From: Bacillus subtilis subsp. subtilis
GTDB taxonomy: Bacteria > Pseudomonadota > Gammaproteobacteria > Xanthomonadales > Xanthomonadaceae
Assembly: GCA_021733645.1 (NCBI GenBank)
Contig: JAHREJ010000025.1
Span: 1-63,530, forward strand
Direction: 5' to 3'
Length of the DNA stretch: 63,530 nt
Shown: positions 35,283 through 45,550 of the stretch, piece after piece
Numbering within the stretch: position 1 is the stretch's first letter
Layout: the number at the start of each line of letters is the position of its first letter
Position numbers and translations under genes: made by a program
Notes under the pieces: model-generated
What the model was told of the DNA's origin: nothing
The model's input: only the letters and a program-made list of their open reading frames with translations
The model's database searches: none

Positions 35283-36205
35283 GCCACCACCGCCGACGGC
35301 AGCGGGGTCAGCCAGCAATCACTGGGATCGTCGGTGGCCACCACGTGCACCTGGATCCGCCGCGAGGACAGCGTCTTCTGCAGATCCTCCAGCGGCGCCA
35401 CGAAGCGCTCGCGCCAGTGCTCGCGCACGTTGCGGCGGTCCAGGTCGAGCAGCACCCGACGGCCCTGCGACAGAAACGCCAACGGCGCCGACGGCGGCGC
35501 CAGTTCCAGCGGGTCCACCAGCAGCATCACCACCACGTCGTGGTGCAGGGCCAACGCCGTCCAGCGCGACACACTGATTGCCGCGGCCTGGCCGGGGTCG
35601 GCCAGCACCACCACCCGCGCACCGGGGCGCAGCAGGCGGGCCGCGTGCTCAAGCGCACGGTCCAGCCCGGCGTCCTCGGCCGGTGGCTGGGCATACCAGC
35701 GGGTCAGGGCGTCGAGCACGCGCAGCACCCCGCGTGTACCGCCGGCGGGCGCCACCGGCGCTTCGATCGTGCTGCCGCGCAGCGCGCCCAGGCGATCGCC
35801 CTGGCGTTGCGCCAGCCATGCGGCAATGGCACCCACGCGGGCCGCCTGCACGGATTTGAAGCGCACCCGCGTGCCGAAGTACAGCACCGGGTCGGTGTCG
35901 GCCACCAGCAGGGTCAAGCGCTCGCGTTCGGCCTGGAACAATTTGGTATGCGCGCGCCCGGTGCGTGCGGTGACGCGCCAGTCGATATGGCGGGCGTCGT
36001 CGCCGGCCACGTACTCGCGGGATTCGGCGTACTCCATGCCGCGCCCACGCATCGGCGCCGGCGCACTGCCGGCATGGCCAAGCCGGCCGCGCCGTGCCGG
36101 GGCCAGTCGATGCGCGTTGCGCCGCAGCGCGACCAGCTCGGCCAGGCTCGGGCGCAGGCCGTCGCCCTCTGGGGCGCCCGCCGTACCGTCCACGTTGGAG
36201 CCCAT
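35279..36205 (-). CDS. DUF58-domain protein of the MoxR/Bat operon
   Basis: The 308-aa protein carries the DUF58 hallmark ESREYVAGDDARHIDWRVTARTG and a VWA-like Rossmann half (LTLLVADTD). It has no transmembrane helix in its N-terminal part, unlike longer DUF58 relatives, so it is probably cytosolic. It sits five bases after the MoxR gene and overlaps the DUF4381 gene by 4 bases. It is a probable adaptor between MoxR and the VWA proteins. Confidence 0.88.
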   Translation of the reverse strand: MGSNVDGTAGAPEGDGLRPSLAELVALRRNAHRLAPARRGRLGHAGSAPAPMRGRGMEYAESREYVAGDDARHIDWRVTARTGRAHTKLFQAERERLTLLVADTDPVLYFGTRVRFKSVQAARVGAIAAWLAQRQGDRLGALRGSTIEAPVAPAGGTRGVLRVLDALTRWYAQPPAEDAGLDRALEHAARLLRPGARVVVLADPGQAAAISVSRWTALALHHDVVVMLLVDPLELAPPSAPLAFLSQGRRVLLDLDRRNVREHWRERFVAPLEDLQKTLSSRRIQVHVVATDDPSDCWLTPLPSAVVA

Positions 36206-36210
36206 GAGGG

Positions 36211-37245
36211 TCAGGGCGCCGGCACGCGGGCCAGCAGATCGGCCACCAGGCGGTCGCCATCCCAGCCTTCGGCGGTGGCTTCATAGCTGGGCAGCACCCG
36301 ATGGCGCAGCACGTCCGGGGCCACGCTGCGCACATCGTCGGGGGTGACGAAGTCGCGGCCAGCCAGCCAGGCGCGCGCACGCGCGCAGCGCTCCAATGCG
36401 ATCGAGCCTCGCGGGCTGGCGCCCCAGGCAATCCGGCGGGCCAGCGCCGGGTCGTATCGCGCGGCATCGCGCGAGGCCAGTACGATCTCGATCAGGTAGC
36501 GCTCCAATGCCGGCGCCATGTGCAACGACAACACCGCCTTGCGTGCGTCGAAGACATCCTGCAGCGGCATCCGCGCCGGTGCCGGTGGCGGCGTGCCCAG
36601 CGCATCACGCGCGCGCTCACGGGCCAGGCGCAGGATTTCCGCTTCGGCGTCCGAATCCGGGTAGCCAATGCGCACGTGCATCAGGAAGCGGTCCAACTGC
36701 GCTTCGGGCAGCGGGAACGTGCCTTCCTGCTCGATCGGGTTCTGCGTGGCCATCACCAGGAACAAGGCCGGCAACGCGTAGGTGTGGCGGCCGACGGTGA
36801 CCTGGCGCTCGCCCATCGCTTCGAGCAGCGCCGACTGCACCTTGGCCGGCGCGCGATTGATTTCGTCGGCCAGCAGGATGGGATGGAAGATCGGCCCCGG
36901 TACGAATTCGAAGCGGCCTTCCTGCGGGCGCCAGATTTCGGTACCGGTCAGGTCGGCCGGCAGCAGGTCCGGGGTGAACTGCACCCGCGAGAAATCCGCT
37001 TCCAGGCGGGCGGCCAGCGCGCGGATCGCGGTGGTCTTGGCCAGGCCCGGGGCACCTTCCACCAGCAGGTGGCCATCGGCCAGCAACGCGATCAACAGCC
37101 GATCGACCAAGGCGGCCTGGCCGACGATCTCGCTGGCCAGGGCCTGGCGCAAGGCGACGAAGCCATCGTGCAGACGGTCGTGGGCCAGCTCAACGGCGGC
37201 AGGGGTGTCGATCGGGGTGTCGGGCATCGGGGGAGGCAGGTTCAT
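36211..37245 (-). CDS. MoxR-family AAA+ ATPase
   Basis: The 344-aa protein has Walker A EGAPGLAKT, Walker B LLADEINRAPAKVQSALLEAM, sensor 1 VMATQNPIEQEGTFPLPEAQLDRF, which is the MoxR signature, and the lid domain SPRGSIALERCARARAWLAGRDFVTPDD. MoxR ATPases act as chaperones that activate VWA-domain partners encoded beside them. It is the first gene of the operon. ATG at 37245 (MNLPPPMPDTP) is used; ATG at 37227 is an alternative, and neither has a strong Shine-Dalgarno. Confidence 0.93.
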   Translation of the reverse strand: MNLPPPMPDTPIDTPAAVELAHDRLHDGFVALRQALASEIVGQAALVDRLLIALLADGHLLVEGAPGLAKTTAIRALAARLEADFSRVQFTPDLLPADLTGTEIWRPQEGRFEFVPGPIFHPILLADEINRAPAKVQSALLEAMGERQVTVGRHTYALPALFLVMATQNPIEQEGTFPLPEAQLDRFLMHVRIGYPDSDAEAEILRLARERARDALGTPPPAPARMPLQDVFDARKAVLSLHMAPALERYLIEIVLASRDAARYDPALARRIAWGASPRGSIALERCARARAWLAGRDFVTPDDVRSVAPDVLRHRVLPSYEATAEGWDGDRLVADLLARVPAP

Positions 37246-37360
37246 GGCGTCCGTGTGACCTGCGCGGCGTGCGAAGGTTCCATCCACATGATGGCAGGGT
37301 GGACACCGGGTCGGGATCAAGATTGCCTGAACGCAACAACAGGCCCCTGTTTCTCCACGC

Positions 37361-37672
37361 CTATCGCGGGGTCGCGGCCGGGACGTCGTCGCCGCCGGAG
37401 AAGATCGCCCTGCAGTACGGGCCGCCCATCTTGAAGCGTCGGCACACCAGCGGTCGGTCGTCATAGATGCCGCAGTTCATGCGTACCCGGTCCAGGGCCA
37501 CGCACCACCCATCCTCGCCCTTGGCCATCGCGCGCAGGCCGCCAGGCATTTCAATGGTCAGGTGCGCCGGGACCTGCTCGGACGCCCCGAGCACCGCGGT
37601 CAGCCGGCAACACTGCGCGTCGCAGCTGGAGCAGTTTGCGGCGATGGAATTCACCTGATGTTGGACTGACAT
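37361..37672 (-). CDS. YkgJ-family cysteine cluster protein
   Basis: The 103-aa protein has the CxxC-x2-CC pattern NCSSCDAQCC near the N-terminus and further cysteines in GWCVALDR, MNCGIYDDRPLVCRRF and PYCRAIF. YkgJ/UPF0153 proteins are proposed to bind a metal or Fe-S cluster through these residues. The start is set at MSVQHQV (37672); ATG at 37684 follows a G-rich stretch and would add four residues. It lies upstream of the MoxR gene in the same direction, 115 bases away. Confidence 0.8.
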   Translation of the reverse strand: MSVQHQVNSIAANCSSCDAQCCRLTAVLGASEQVPAHLTIEMPGGLRAMAKGEDGWCVALDRVRMNCGIYDDRPLVCRRFKMGGPYCRAIFSGGDDVPAATPR

Positions 37673-37811
37673 ACAGACCAGCATAGCCCGCCCCCCTGCC
37701 GCGCGCCTGAAATCGGCCCCACCCGCCCAAACCGGCACAGGCCGACGCCGGGGGCGCACGGCCGCACAGGCCCGCCCCGGGCGCTTTGGCCAGCCCCGGG
37801 CGGCCGAAACG

Positions 37812-37840
37812 CGAAAGGGCCGCACGCGGCGGCCCTTTCG
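37812..37840 (-). terminator. Terminator hairpin of the pil operon
   Basis: A 12-bp stem CGAAAGGGCCGC / GCGGCCCTTTCG with a 5-base loop begins about 20 bases after the pilQ stop. On the minus strand CGTTTCGG follows. Confidence 0.75.
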
Positions 37841-37860
37841 CTGTTGCCACTGGCCTGACC

Positions 37861-39861
37861 TCAGTTGGTCTTGGCCACGCGCAGCACCTTCGGGGTGACA
37901 AAGACCAGCAGTTCGGCCTTGTCCTTGTTGCGGCTGCGCTTCTTGAACAGATTGCCCAGGAACGGCACATCGCCCAGGAACGGCACCTTGTTGACGCTGT
38001 TGCGGTCGGTGAATTCGTACACACCACCGATCACCACGGTCTGGCCGTCTTCCACCAGCACGGCAGTGTTGACCTCGCGGCGGTTGATGGTCGGCACTTC
38101 GCCGTAGCCGGCCAGGCGGATGTAGCCTTCCACTTCATCCTTCTTGACCGCCATGTTCAGGAACACGCGGTTGTCGTTGGTGATGGTCGGGGTGACCTTC
38201 AGCTCCAGCACCACTTCCTTGAACTGCACGTTGGGCGTGGCCGCGCCGCCGGCACCGCCGCCGGTGATGGTGACGTAGCCGATTTCCTTGCCCTGCTTGA
38301 TCGTGGCTTCGCGCTGGTTGGTGGTGACCACGCGCGGATTGGAGATCACTTCGCCACGCGATTCCTGCTGCATCGCCGACAGTTCGACGTCCAGCAGGTA
38401 GCCGGCGTTGAGGATCGACAACGCCAGCGAACCCGGGTTGCTGGCCGCAGCGACCGGCAGGTTCCAGTTCAGATTGCCTGGCCGGATGGTGTACGGCGCG
38501 CGGACCGGCACGGCACCCGTGCGGCCACCGGCGTCCCAATCTGCCAACGCCTTGGCGTAGTCATTGTTGACCTTGGCCTGGTCGCTGATGTTTTCGTGGT
38601 TGTTGTCGGTATTCCCACTGAAGAACACATTGTCACGATTGCCGGTGATGCCGAACTTGGCCCCCAGTTCCCGCGCGAAGGTGTCGGTGGCGATGACGAT
38701 GCGGCTTTCGATCAGCACCTGGTCAACCGGACGGTCGATGACGTTGATCAGTTCGCGCATGCGCGCCAGCTTCTTGGGGATGTCGCTGATCATCAGCGTG
38801 TTGGTGCGCTCGTCGGCGACGATGCGACCCCGCGAGGACAGGAACCCGCTGTCTTCCTGCGCGCTGTTGCCGCCACTACCGCCGCCGCCACTACCGCCAC
38901 CGCCGATACCCTTGGCCTCGGTCAGCGCTTTGAAGATCTGTGCGGCGTTGTGGTAGTTGATCTGGATGTAGTCGGTCACCAGGTCTTCGCGGGTTTCGAT
39001 CGCGATCCGGGCGTCTTCCTTGTCCTGCTCGAACTTGGCCAGTTCCGGCTGCGGGGCCACCCACACCACGCCACCGTCACGGCGTTTGTCCAGGCCTTTG
39101 GCACGCAGCACGATGTCCAATGCCTGGTCCCACGGCACGTTGACCAGGCGCAGGGTGACGTTGCCTTCGACGCTGTCGGAGGCCACGATGTTCAGGTTGG
39201 ACTCCTCGGCGATCAACTGCAGCACGGTGCGCACCGGCACGTCCTGGAAGTTGAAGGTCACCGGCTTGCCGCTGTAACCGCGCTGCGCAATCGCGCTGGC
39301 GGCCTGGGTCACCGAAGTGGCATTGATCGCACCGGTGGCCGGGGCCGCCTTGCGTGGACTGATCTCCACCACGTACTCGTTGCCGGTCTGGTAGGCCAGC
39401 GACTCGAAGGCCGTGTTGGTGTTGAGCACCAACTGGGTGCCGCCGCCGTAGGGCTTGGGATCGATGCGCTGCACCGGGGTGGCGAAGTCGGTCACGTTGA
39501 TCGACTTCTGCAGGCTTTCCGGCAGGCGGACGTTGCCGACGTCGATCACCACGTTGTTGCCCTGGGTGCGCAGGTCCGGGCTGGCGCCCTTGCCGTCGAA
39601 CTGCAGGATCAACCGGCCGGCGCCATCTTCGCTGCGCTTGAAGTCGATCTTGGATACCGACAGCGAGGCCGGTGCGGCGATCGGCGCGGCGCTGGCTGCG
39701 GGCTGCGCAACCGCCGCGGCAGGCGTGGCCGCCTGCAGCGTGCCATTGGCCACCATGAGCGCGACTCCCAGCGCGCACAGGTGGATCAGCTTCGGGCGCC
39801 GGTTGGGACGCTGCAGCATGGCATTGGAAAAGGTCATCGTGCTATCCCCGTAATCATTCAT
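37861..39861 (-). CDS. pilQ: Type IV pilus secretin
   Basis: The 666-aa outer membrane secretin has a signal peptide (LIHLCALGVALMVANGTLQA), one AMIN peptidoglycan-binding domain (about 65-165), a secretin/TonB short N-terminal domain (FNFQDVPVRTVLQLIAEESNLNIV), a NolW domain with a Gly/Ser linker rich in GGGGS, and the secretin core with ESRIVIATDTFARELG, PRVVTTNQREATIKQG and VPFLGDVPFLGNLFKK. P. aeruginosa PilQ has two AMIN domains; only one is visible here. The start overlaps the pilP stop as ATGA. Confidence 0.95.
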   Translation of the reverse strand: MNDYGDSTMTFSNAMLQRPNRRPKLIHLCALGVALMVANGTLQAATPAAAVAQPAASAAPIAAPASLSVSKIDFKRSEDGAGRLILQFDGKGASPDLRTQGNNVVIDVGNVRLPESLQKSINVTDFATPVQRIDPKPYGGGTQLVLNTNTAFESLAYQTGNEYVVEISPRKAAPATGAINATSVTQAASAIAQRGYSGKPVTFNFQDVPVRTVLQLIAEESNLNIVASDSVEGNVTLRLVNVPWDQALDIVLRAKGLDKRRDGGVVWVAPQPELAKFEQDKEDARIAIETREDLVTDYIQINYHNAAQIFKALTEAKGIGGGGSGGGGSGGNSAQEDSGFLSSRGRIVADERTNTLMISDIPKKLARMRELINVIDRPVDQVLIESRIVIATDTFARELGAKFGITGNRDNVFFSGNTDNNHENISDQAKVNNDYAKALADWDAGGRTGAVPVRAPYTIRPGNLNWNLPVAAASNPGSLALSILNAGYLLDVELSAMQQESRGEVISNPRVVTTNQREATIKQGKEIGYVTITGGGAGGAATPNVQFKEVVLELKVTPTITNDNRVFLNMAVKKDEVEGYIRLAGYGEVPTINRREVNTAVLVEDGQTVVIGGVYEFTDRNSVNKVPFLGDVPFLGNLFKKRSRNKDKAELLVFVTPKVLRVAKTN

Positions 39862-40391
39862 TGATCTTCAAGCGCAAGCGATGCAGGCCGTTCCAGCCAG
39901 CCGCCCGCGCCATCCGGCACCAGTTCAATCAGTTCGATCCGGTCTTCGAAGACCCCGGTCACCCGGCCGTCGCTCTGCCCCAGATAAACGCCCGGACGCA
40001 CCCGGTAGGTGACCTTGTCCGGCGCCATCACCAGCGCGACCAGCCCGCCACCCTTGCCGATCGAACCGACCATGTCCAAGGCATCCAGCGGGAAAGCTTC
40101 CAGCGGTTCCTTGCGACGGTTCGGATCCGGTCGCAGTCCCGAGCCACCCTGTGGATTGGTCCAGGCATCGGTGAACGGATCGCGCATCCCCTGCGCGGAG
40201 TATTCAAACGTCTCGAACTGCTGCATTACCGGCAGTGGCTCCAGCGGTGGCGCCGGGCGCGCACGCACGTCCTCCACCCACTTGGCCAGGTTCGGCGCAT
40301 CGCCCGGGGTGCTGCTCACCCCACGCGCGCAACCGGCCAGCAACGCCAGCATCAGCAGGCCACACACCCGTGCGGTCATCCCCAGGCTCAT
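39858..40391 (-). CDS. pilP: Type IV pilus inner-membrane lipoprotein
   Basis: The 177-aa lipoprotein has a lipobox LLAGCARG, a disordered stretch, and the PilP beta domain (VGSIGKGGGLVALVMAPDKVTYRVRPGVYLGQSDGRV) that contacts PilQ. It links the PilMNO complex with the secretin. Both ends overlap neighbours by 4 bases. Confidence 0.93.
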   Translation of the reverse strand: MSLGMTARVCGLLMLALLAGCARGVSSTPGDAPNLAKWVEDVRARPAPPLEPLPVMQQFETFEYSAQGMRDPFTDAWTNPQGGSGLRPDPNRRKEPLEAFPLDALDMVGSIGKGGGLVALVMAPDKVTYRVRPGVYLGQSDGRVTGVFEDRIELIELVPDGAGGWLERPASLALEDQ

Positions 40392-41065
40392 GGCGTGCCT
40401 CCGGACTTGGCGGACTTGTCAGTGCCGGCGGCTGCCTTTTCCTGCGCTTCCATTTCCAGCTCGTCCAGGTAACGGTAAGTCTTGACCGTACCGGACAGCT
40501 CCAGCGCGCCACTGCGCGCGGTGATGCCGGTCTTGGGGTCCTTGGGCTTGAGGTTGATGTCGTGCATGGTCAGGATGACCACGCGCGGCAGCGACGCCAC
40601 GCCACTGACGAACGCACCGAACTGGTGGTAGCTGCCCACCATGCGCAGGGCGATCGGCTTTTCAGCGTAGAACTCCTTGGGCTGCTCGGCGCCGGGCTGG
40701 AACAGCTCATTGACCAGGCCGCTGGACAGCGCGGTCTGCGAGATGTCGATGATCAGGTCCGGCATTTCGGTCTTGCTGGGCAGCTGGCGCAGCATCTGCT
40801 GCAGCACCTGCTCCATCTGGGCCAACTGCTGCTTGAGCGGGGCCAGATTGACCGCACGCCCCTGTTCCTTTTCAAACTCGGCGCGGAGCGTGGTCTCGGT
40901 GCTTTCCAGCGCGGTCAGCTCTTCACGCTTGCCGCTGATCAGGGCGAACCATGCCAGGAACACGATCAGCAGCGACAGCAGCACGCAGAACACCACCTTG
41001 GCCTGCTGCGGCCAGTTGCCGATGTTGTTGAAGTCCAGCTCTTTGAGGTTGATCTTCTGGCTCAT
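40388..41065 (-). CDS. pilO: Type IV pilus alignment protein
   Basis: The 225-aa protein has a short cytoplasmic N-terminus (KINLKELDFNNIGNWP), one transmembrane helix (VVFCVLLSLLIVFLAWFALI), a coiled coil and a periplasmic ferredoxin-like domain (IALRMVGSYHQFGAFVSGVASLPRVV). It heterodimerises with PilN in the inner membrane. A C-terminal Lys/Ala-rich tail is present. It overlaps pilN and pilP by 4 bases. Confidence 0.93.
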   Translation of the reverse strand: MSQKINLKELDFNNIGNWPQQAKVVFCVLLSLLIVFLAWFALISGKREELTALESTETTLRAEFEKEQGRAVNLAPLKQQLAQMEQVLQQMLRQLPSKTEMPDLIIDISQTALSSGLVNELFQPGAEQPKEFYAEKPIALRMVGSYHQFGAFVSGVASLPRVVILTMHDINLKPKDPKTGITARSGALELSGTVKTYRYLDELEMEAQEKAAAGTDKSAKSGGTP

Positions 41066-41903
41066 GCGGCCCCCTTCTGCGGCGCACTGGACGCAGCCGG
41101 TTGCGCGGGTGCGGGTGGGGCGATGCGGCTGCCGGACGGCTTGGCCGGCTCGGCGGCCGGTGCCGTGGCAGGCGCAGCGGCCGGTGCGGTCGAGGTCGGC
41201 GCAGCCGCCGGCGACAGCGGTGCCACTGCGGGTGCCGCTGCCGGTGCGGCGGCCGGATCCACCGGCGGTGCGGCATCGGCCGGTGCCAGCACGCTGCCAT
41301 CGGGGCCTACGCCACCGATCGGCTCGCTCTGTGCCGGCAGGGTCACCTTGACCTCGAACATGTAGGGCAGCGCGCTGATGTCGCTGACCGGACCTGGGCC
41401 ATCCTTGCCCGTTTCAGGCTTTTTGGCTTCGATCACCGACAGTTCCGGCTTGCTCATCCAGCCCGAGCTTTCCAGGTTGCGCATGTAGGCGCTGACCCGG
41501 GCGTTGGACTGGGTACGGCCCTGCAGGGTAAGGATGTCGCCTTCCTGCTTGAGCGCGGTCAGCACCACCCCATCGGGAATGGTGCGCACCAGTGCATCGA
41601 ACAGGTGCACCATCTGCGAGCGTTTGGCCTGCAGTTCCTCGATCACCTTCTTGCGCGCCAGCAGGCGTTCCTTCTGGCGATCCAGGCGGTCGATCTCCTT
41701 GTTCTGCTCCTTGACCTTGGCGATCTCGGTCTGCAGGAAGGCATTGCGCTCGCCCTGCCCGCTCACCTGGCGGTCGTAGTAGAACCAGATCATCAACGAC
41801 AGCAGCACCCCGCCGATGGCGGCGAAGCCAAGCATGCCGTAGAAGTCACGCTGGCGTTGCTTGCGCCGCTCGGCGCGCCACGGCAATAGATTGATTCTTG
41901 CCA

Positions 41904-41904
<1 letters not shown>
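41062..41904 (-). CDS. pilN: Type IV pilus alignment protein with Pro/Ala-rich tail
   Basis: The 280-aa protein has the PilM-binding start MARINLLPWRAERR, one transmembrane helix, a coiled coil (EQNKEIDRLDRQKERLLARK) and a ferredoxin-like domain (VLTALKQEGDILTLQGRTQSN). P. aeruginosa PilN is about 198 aa; here about 75 additional C-terminal residues are almost entirely Ala, Pro and Ser. The start overlaps the pilM stop as TGATG. Confidence 0.93.
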
Positions 41905-43061
<1,157 letters not shown>

Positions 43062-43147
43062 CTACGACACGTACTTCAGATACTGACGCACCTGAGGCGG
43101 ATGGAAACGGCGCTCGAGAGCCCGTTTCCCCTGTGCGGACGCCAGCA

Positions 43148-43172
43148 GCAGCCGACCAACGGTCGGCTCTAC
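43148..43172 (-). repeat. SMAG element
   Basis: GCAGCCGACC-AAC-GGTCGGCTCTAC ends in CTAC (GTAG on minus). It lies between pilM and the patatin gene, just past the patatin stop codon. Confidence 0.75.
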
Positions 43173-43185
43173 CGGTGGCGGGGCC

Positions 43186-44184
43186 TCAGCCCTCGCACTT
43201 TTCCTTGCGCCCCATCAGCCGGCCCACGCGCGACGGTTCATCGCACTTGGGCTTCGGCGGCGCCGGCGCTACCGCTGCCGCACGCGCCCGCTGCAACTGC
43301 TGCACCTTCGCGCGGATCTGCGGCATCGCCGCCATCGCGGCTTTTTCACCTTCCAGGATCGCGTAGCCGCGCTGGCTGAAGTCGGCCGCGCCGATCTCCA
43401 GCACCTTGGGGCGGATGATGATGTCCGCGCGGGCCAGTTCCTGTTCGCCCAGGCGCTGGCCCATGATCGCGATGGACTGGTTCACGATGCCCAGCATGCC
43501 GGTCGGTGACTTGCCGCTGGCCTTGCTGGAAATATCCACGGCGATGACGATGTCCGCACCCAGTTGGCGCGCAGCATCCACCGGCACCGGGCTGACCACG
43601 CCGCCGTCGACGAAGCTGTTCTTGCCGATCTTCACCGGCTCGAACACGCCGGGAATGCTGCTGGAGGCGCGCACGGCCTGGCCGACGTTGCCGCGCACGA
43701 ACACCGCGCGCTCGCCGGTGTCCAGGTTGGTGGCCACCGCGGCAAACGGCTTCTGCAGTTTTTCGGCAGGACGGTTGCCTACCTGCGCATTGACGTAGTC
43801 CTGCAGCTTCTGGCCCTGCACCAGGCCGCCGGAGAACAGGCGCACGTCGCGGATGCTGGCTTCATCCAGGGCCACCGCCTTGGTCTGCATCTGGAAGGCG
43901 TCCATGCCGCTGGCATACAGCGCCCCGACCACGCTGCCGGCACTGGTGCCAGACACCACCACCGGCTCGAAGCCATTGGCTTCCAGCATCTTGATCACGC
44001 CGATGTGGGCAAAGCCCTTGGCCGCGCCGCCGCCCAGCGCAATGCCGATTTTCACCGGCTTGGCCTGCGCCACGGGCGTGGCCACCGGCGGCGGGGTCGG
44101 GCGGACGGGATCGCCGCCGCAACCGGCCAGCAGGCCGAGCAGGGCAACCGACAGCGCAAGACGAATACGGGGCAGTGGTTTCAT
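43186..44184 (-). CDS. Patatin-like phospholipase lipoprotein
   Basis: The 332-aa protein has a lipobox LLAGCGG, then a patatin domain with the oxyanion loop GIALGGGAAKG, nucleophile SGTSAGS, and the catalytic Asp in VDGGVVSPVPV. It is RssA-like in sequence. The family hydrolyses acyl esters of phospholipids through a Ser-Asp dyad. A basic Cys-containing tail is present. ATG at 44184 opens the signal peptide; the longer frame upstream runs into palindromes. It is a single gene between SMAG elements. Confidence 0.9.
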   Translation of the reverse strand: MKPLPRIRLALSVALLGLLAGCGGDPVRPTPPPVATPVAQAKPVKIGIALGGGAAKGFAHIGVIKMLEANGFEPVVVSGTSAGSVVGALYASGMDAFQMQTKAVALDEASIRDVRLFSGGLVQGQKLQDYVNAQVGNRPAEKLQKPFAAVATNLDTGERAVFVRGNVGQAVRASSSIPGVFEPVKIGKNSFVDGGVVSPVPVDAARQLGADIVIAVDISSKASGKSPTGMLGIVNQSIAIMGQRLGEQELARADIIIRPKVLEIGAADFSQRGYAILEGEKAAMAAMPQIRAKVQQLQRARAAAVAPAPPKPKCDEPSRVGRLMGRKEKCEG

Positions 44185-44229
44185 CGGGATCGCAGAAAGT
44201 GAATGGGCATCAAGGGCGCCAGCATACCG

Positions 44230-44297
44230 GTAGTGTCGGCCGTTGGCCGGCCCGGGCATGACGCCCGGTCATATCGCGTTGCCGGCCAACGGCCGGC
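44230..44297. repeat. Paired inverted SMAG-like palindromes
   Basis: GTAG at 44230 begins a GCCGTTGGC-type palindrome, and an inverted copy without the tag lies at 44281-44297. Arms GGCCGTTGGCCGGC and GCCGGCCAACGGCC are exact reverse complements. The pair sits between the AIM24 and patatin genes. Confidence 0.65.
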
Positions 44298-44301
44298 CTG
44301 C

Positions 44302-45327
44302 TCAGAACCGGTTGTCGCCATCCAGGATGCGCCCGATGCCGCCCAGCACCGAGCCCTCGCCACGGCTCTGCCCCCCGGCCTGCGGCGCGGCCATCCACAT
44401 GCGCCCGGCCAGGCGCGAGAACGGCAGCGATTGCAGCCACACCTTGCCCGGGCCGGTCAGGGTGGCCAGGAACACGCCTTCGCCGCCGAACACCATGCTC
44501 TTGATGCCCGCCACGCGGCGCACGTCCATGTCCACGCTGGCGTGGTAGGCCACGATGCAGCCGGTGTCCACGTCCAGCCGCTCACCGACGGCCAGCTCAC
44601 GCTCCACCACGCAGCCACCGGCATGCACGAACACCCAGCCGTCGCCCTCGAGTTTCTGCATGATGAAGCCCTCGCCGCCGAACAGCCCGGTCATGATCTT
44701 GCGCTGGAACTGCACGCCGATCTGCACCCCGCGTGCGCCGGCCAGGAAGCTGTCCTTCTGGCAGATCAGGCAGCCGCCGTGTTCGTCCAGCTTCATCGGC
44801 AGCACGGTGCCGGGGTAGGGCGCGGCAAAGGCGACCTTGGCCTTGCCCTGGCCGGTGTGGGTGTACAGGGTGGCAAACAGGCTCTCGCCGGTGAGCACGC
44901 GCTTGCCGGCGCTCATCAGCTTGTCCATGAAGCCGCCGCCCTGGCCGCTGTGCGAGCCGTCGCCGAACACGGTGTCCATCTGCACCGTGGCGTCCTTGAA
45001 CATCAGCGCCCCGGCCTCGGCGATGGCGCTTTCGCCCGGGTCCAGCTCGATCTCCACGAACTGCATTTCATGGCCGACGATGCGGAAGTCGATGTCGTCG
45101 GCGCGCTGGCCGCGGCCGCCAGGGCCGGGCAACGGCGGTGGGGCGCCCTGCGCGGCGACGCTGCCGGCCAGCAGCTCGGGCACGTCGCTGATCGCCATCC
45201 AGCCGCTCATGCCCTCGCACCAGACCAGCGCGCGCGGGTTGAGGTGGGCGTACTGGCGGGCGGCGGCATCGTCGAGGGGACCGGTGCGATCGACCTGGCC
45301 GGACGTATGGAAATACCACTGGGTCAT
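44302..45327 (-). CDS. AIM24/TIGR00266-family protein with N-terminal GYF_2 (DUF4339) domain
   Basis: The 341-aa protein opens with a GYF_2 module (QWYFHTSGQVDRTGPLDD ... VWCEGMSGWMAISDVPEL), a Pro/Gly linker, and an AIM24 domain (IVGHEMQFVEIELDPGESAIAEAG, then GEGFIMQKLEGDGWVFVHAGG). No signal peptide or membrane helix is seen, so it is probably cytosolic. The family forms a beta-prism and has no settled bacterial function. The GYF_2 module is a peptide-binding or scaffold domain in related proteins. Confidence 0.85.
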   Translation of the reverse strand: MTQWYFHTSGQVDRTGPLDDAAARQYAHLNPRALVWCEGMSGWMAISDVPELLAGSVAAQGAPPPLPGPGGRGQRADDIDFRIVGHEMQFVEIELDPGESAIAEAGALMFKDATVQMDTVFGDGSHSGQGGGFMDKLMSAGKRVLTGESLFATLYTHTGQGKAKVAFAAPYPGTVLPMKLDEHGGCLICQKDSFLAGARGVQIGVQFQRKIMTGLFGGEGFIMQKLEGDGWVFVHAGGCVVERELAVGERLDVDTGCIVAYHASVDMDVRRVAGIKSMVFGGEGVFLATLTGPGKVWLQSLPFSRLAGRMWMAAPQAGGQSRGEGSVLGGIGRILDGDNRF

Positions 45328-45550
45328 GGCGGTGTGCCTGGCAGACGAGAAGGGGGCCAGTCTAGAGCGGCCCGGCATGGGCCCGAGTGGGCCGGAAGTC
45401 GTGACCGGCGTCGGAATCTACGATCTCCCTTCACATCCGGGTGGCCGGATCTTGCTAATGAATGACCGGAATTTGCGACGCTGTTGCTGTACTGCAACAA
45501 TTGTCTGGTAGCGCCGGTCCACCACCCCTCCCAACACAGCCTAAAACGCC

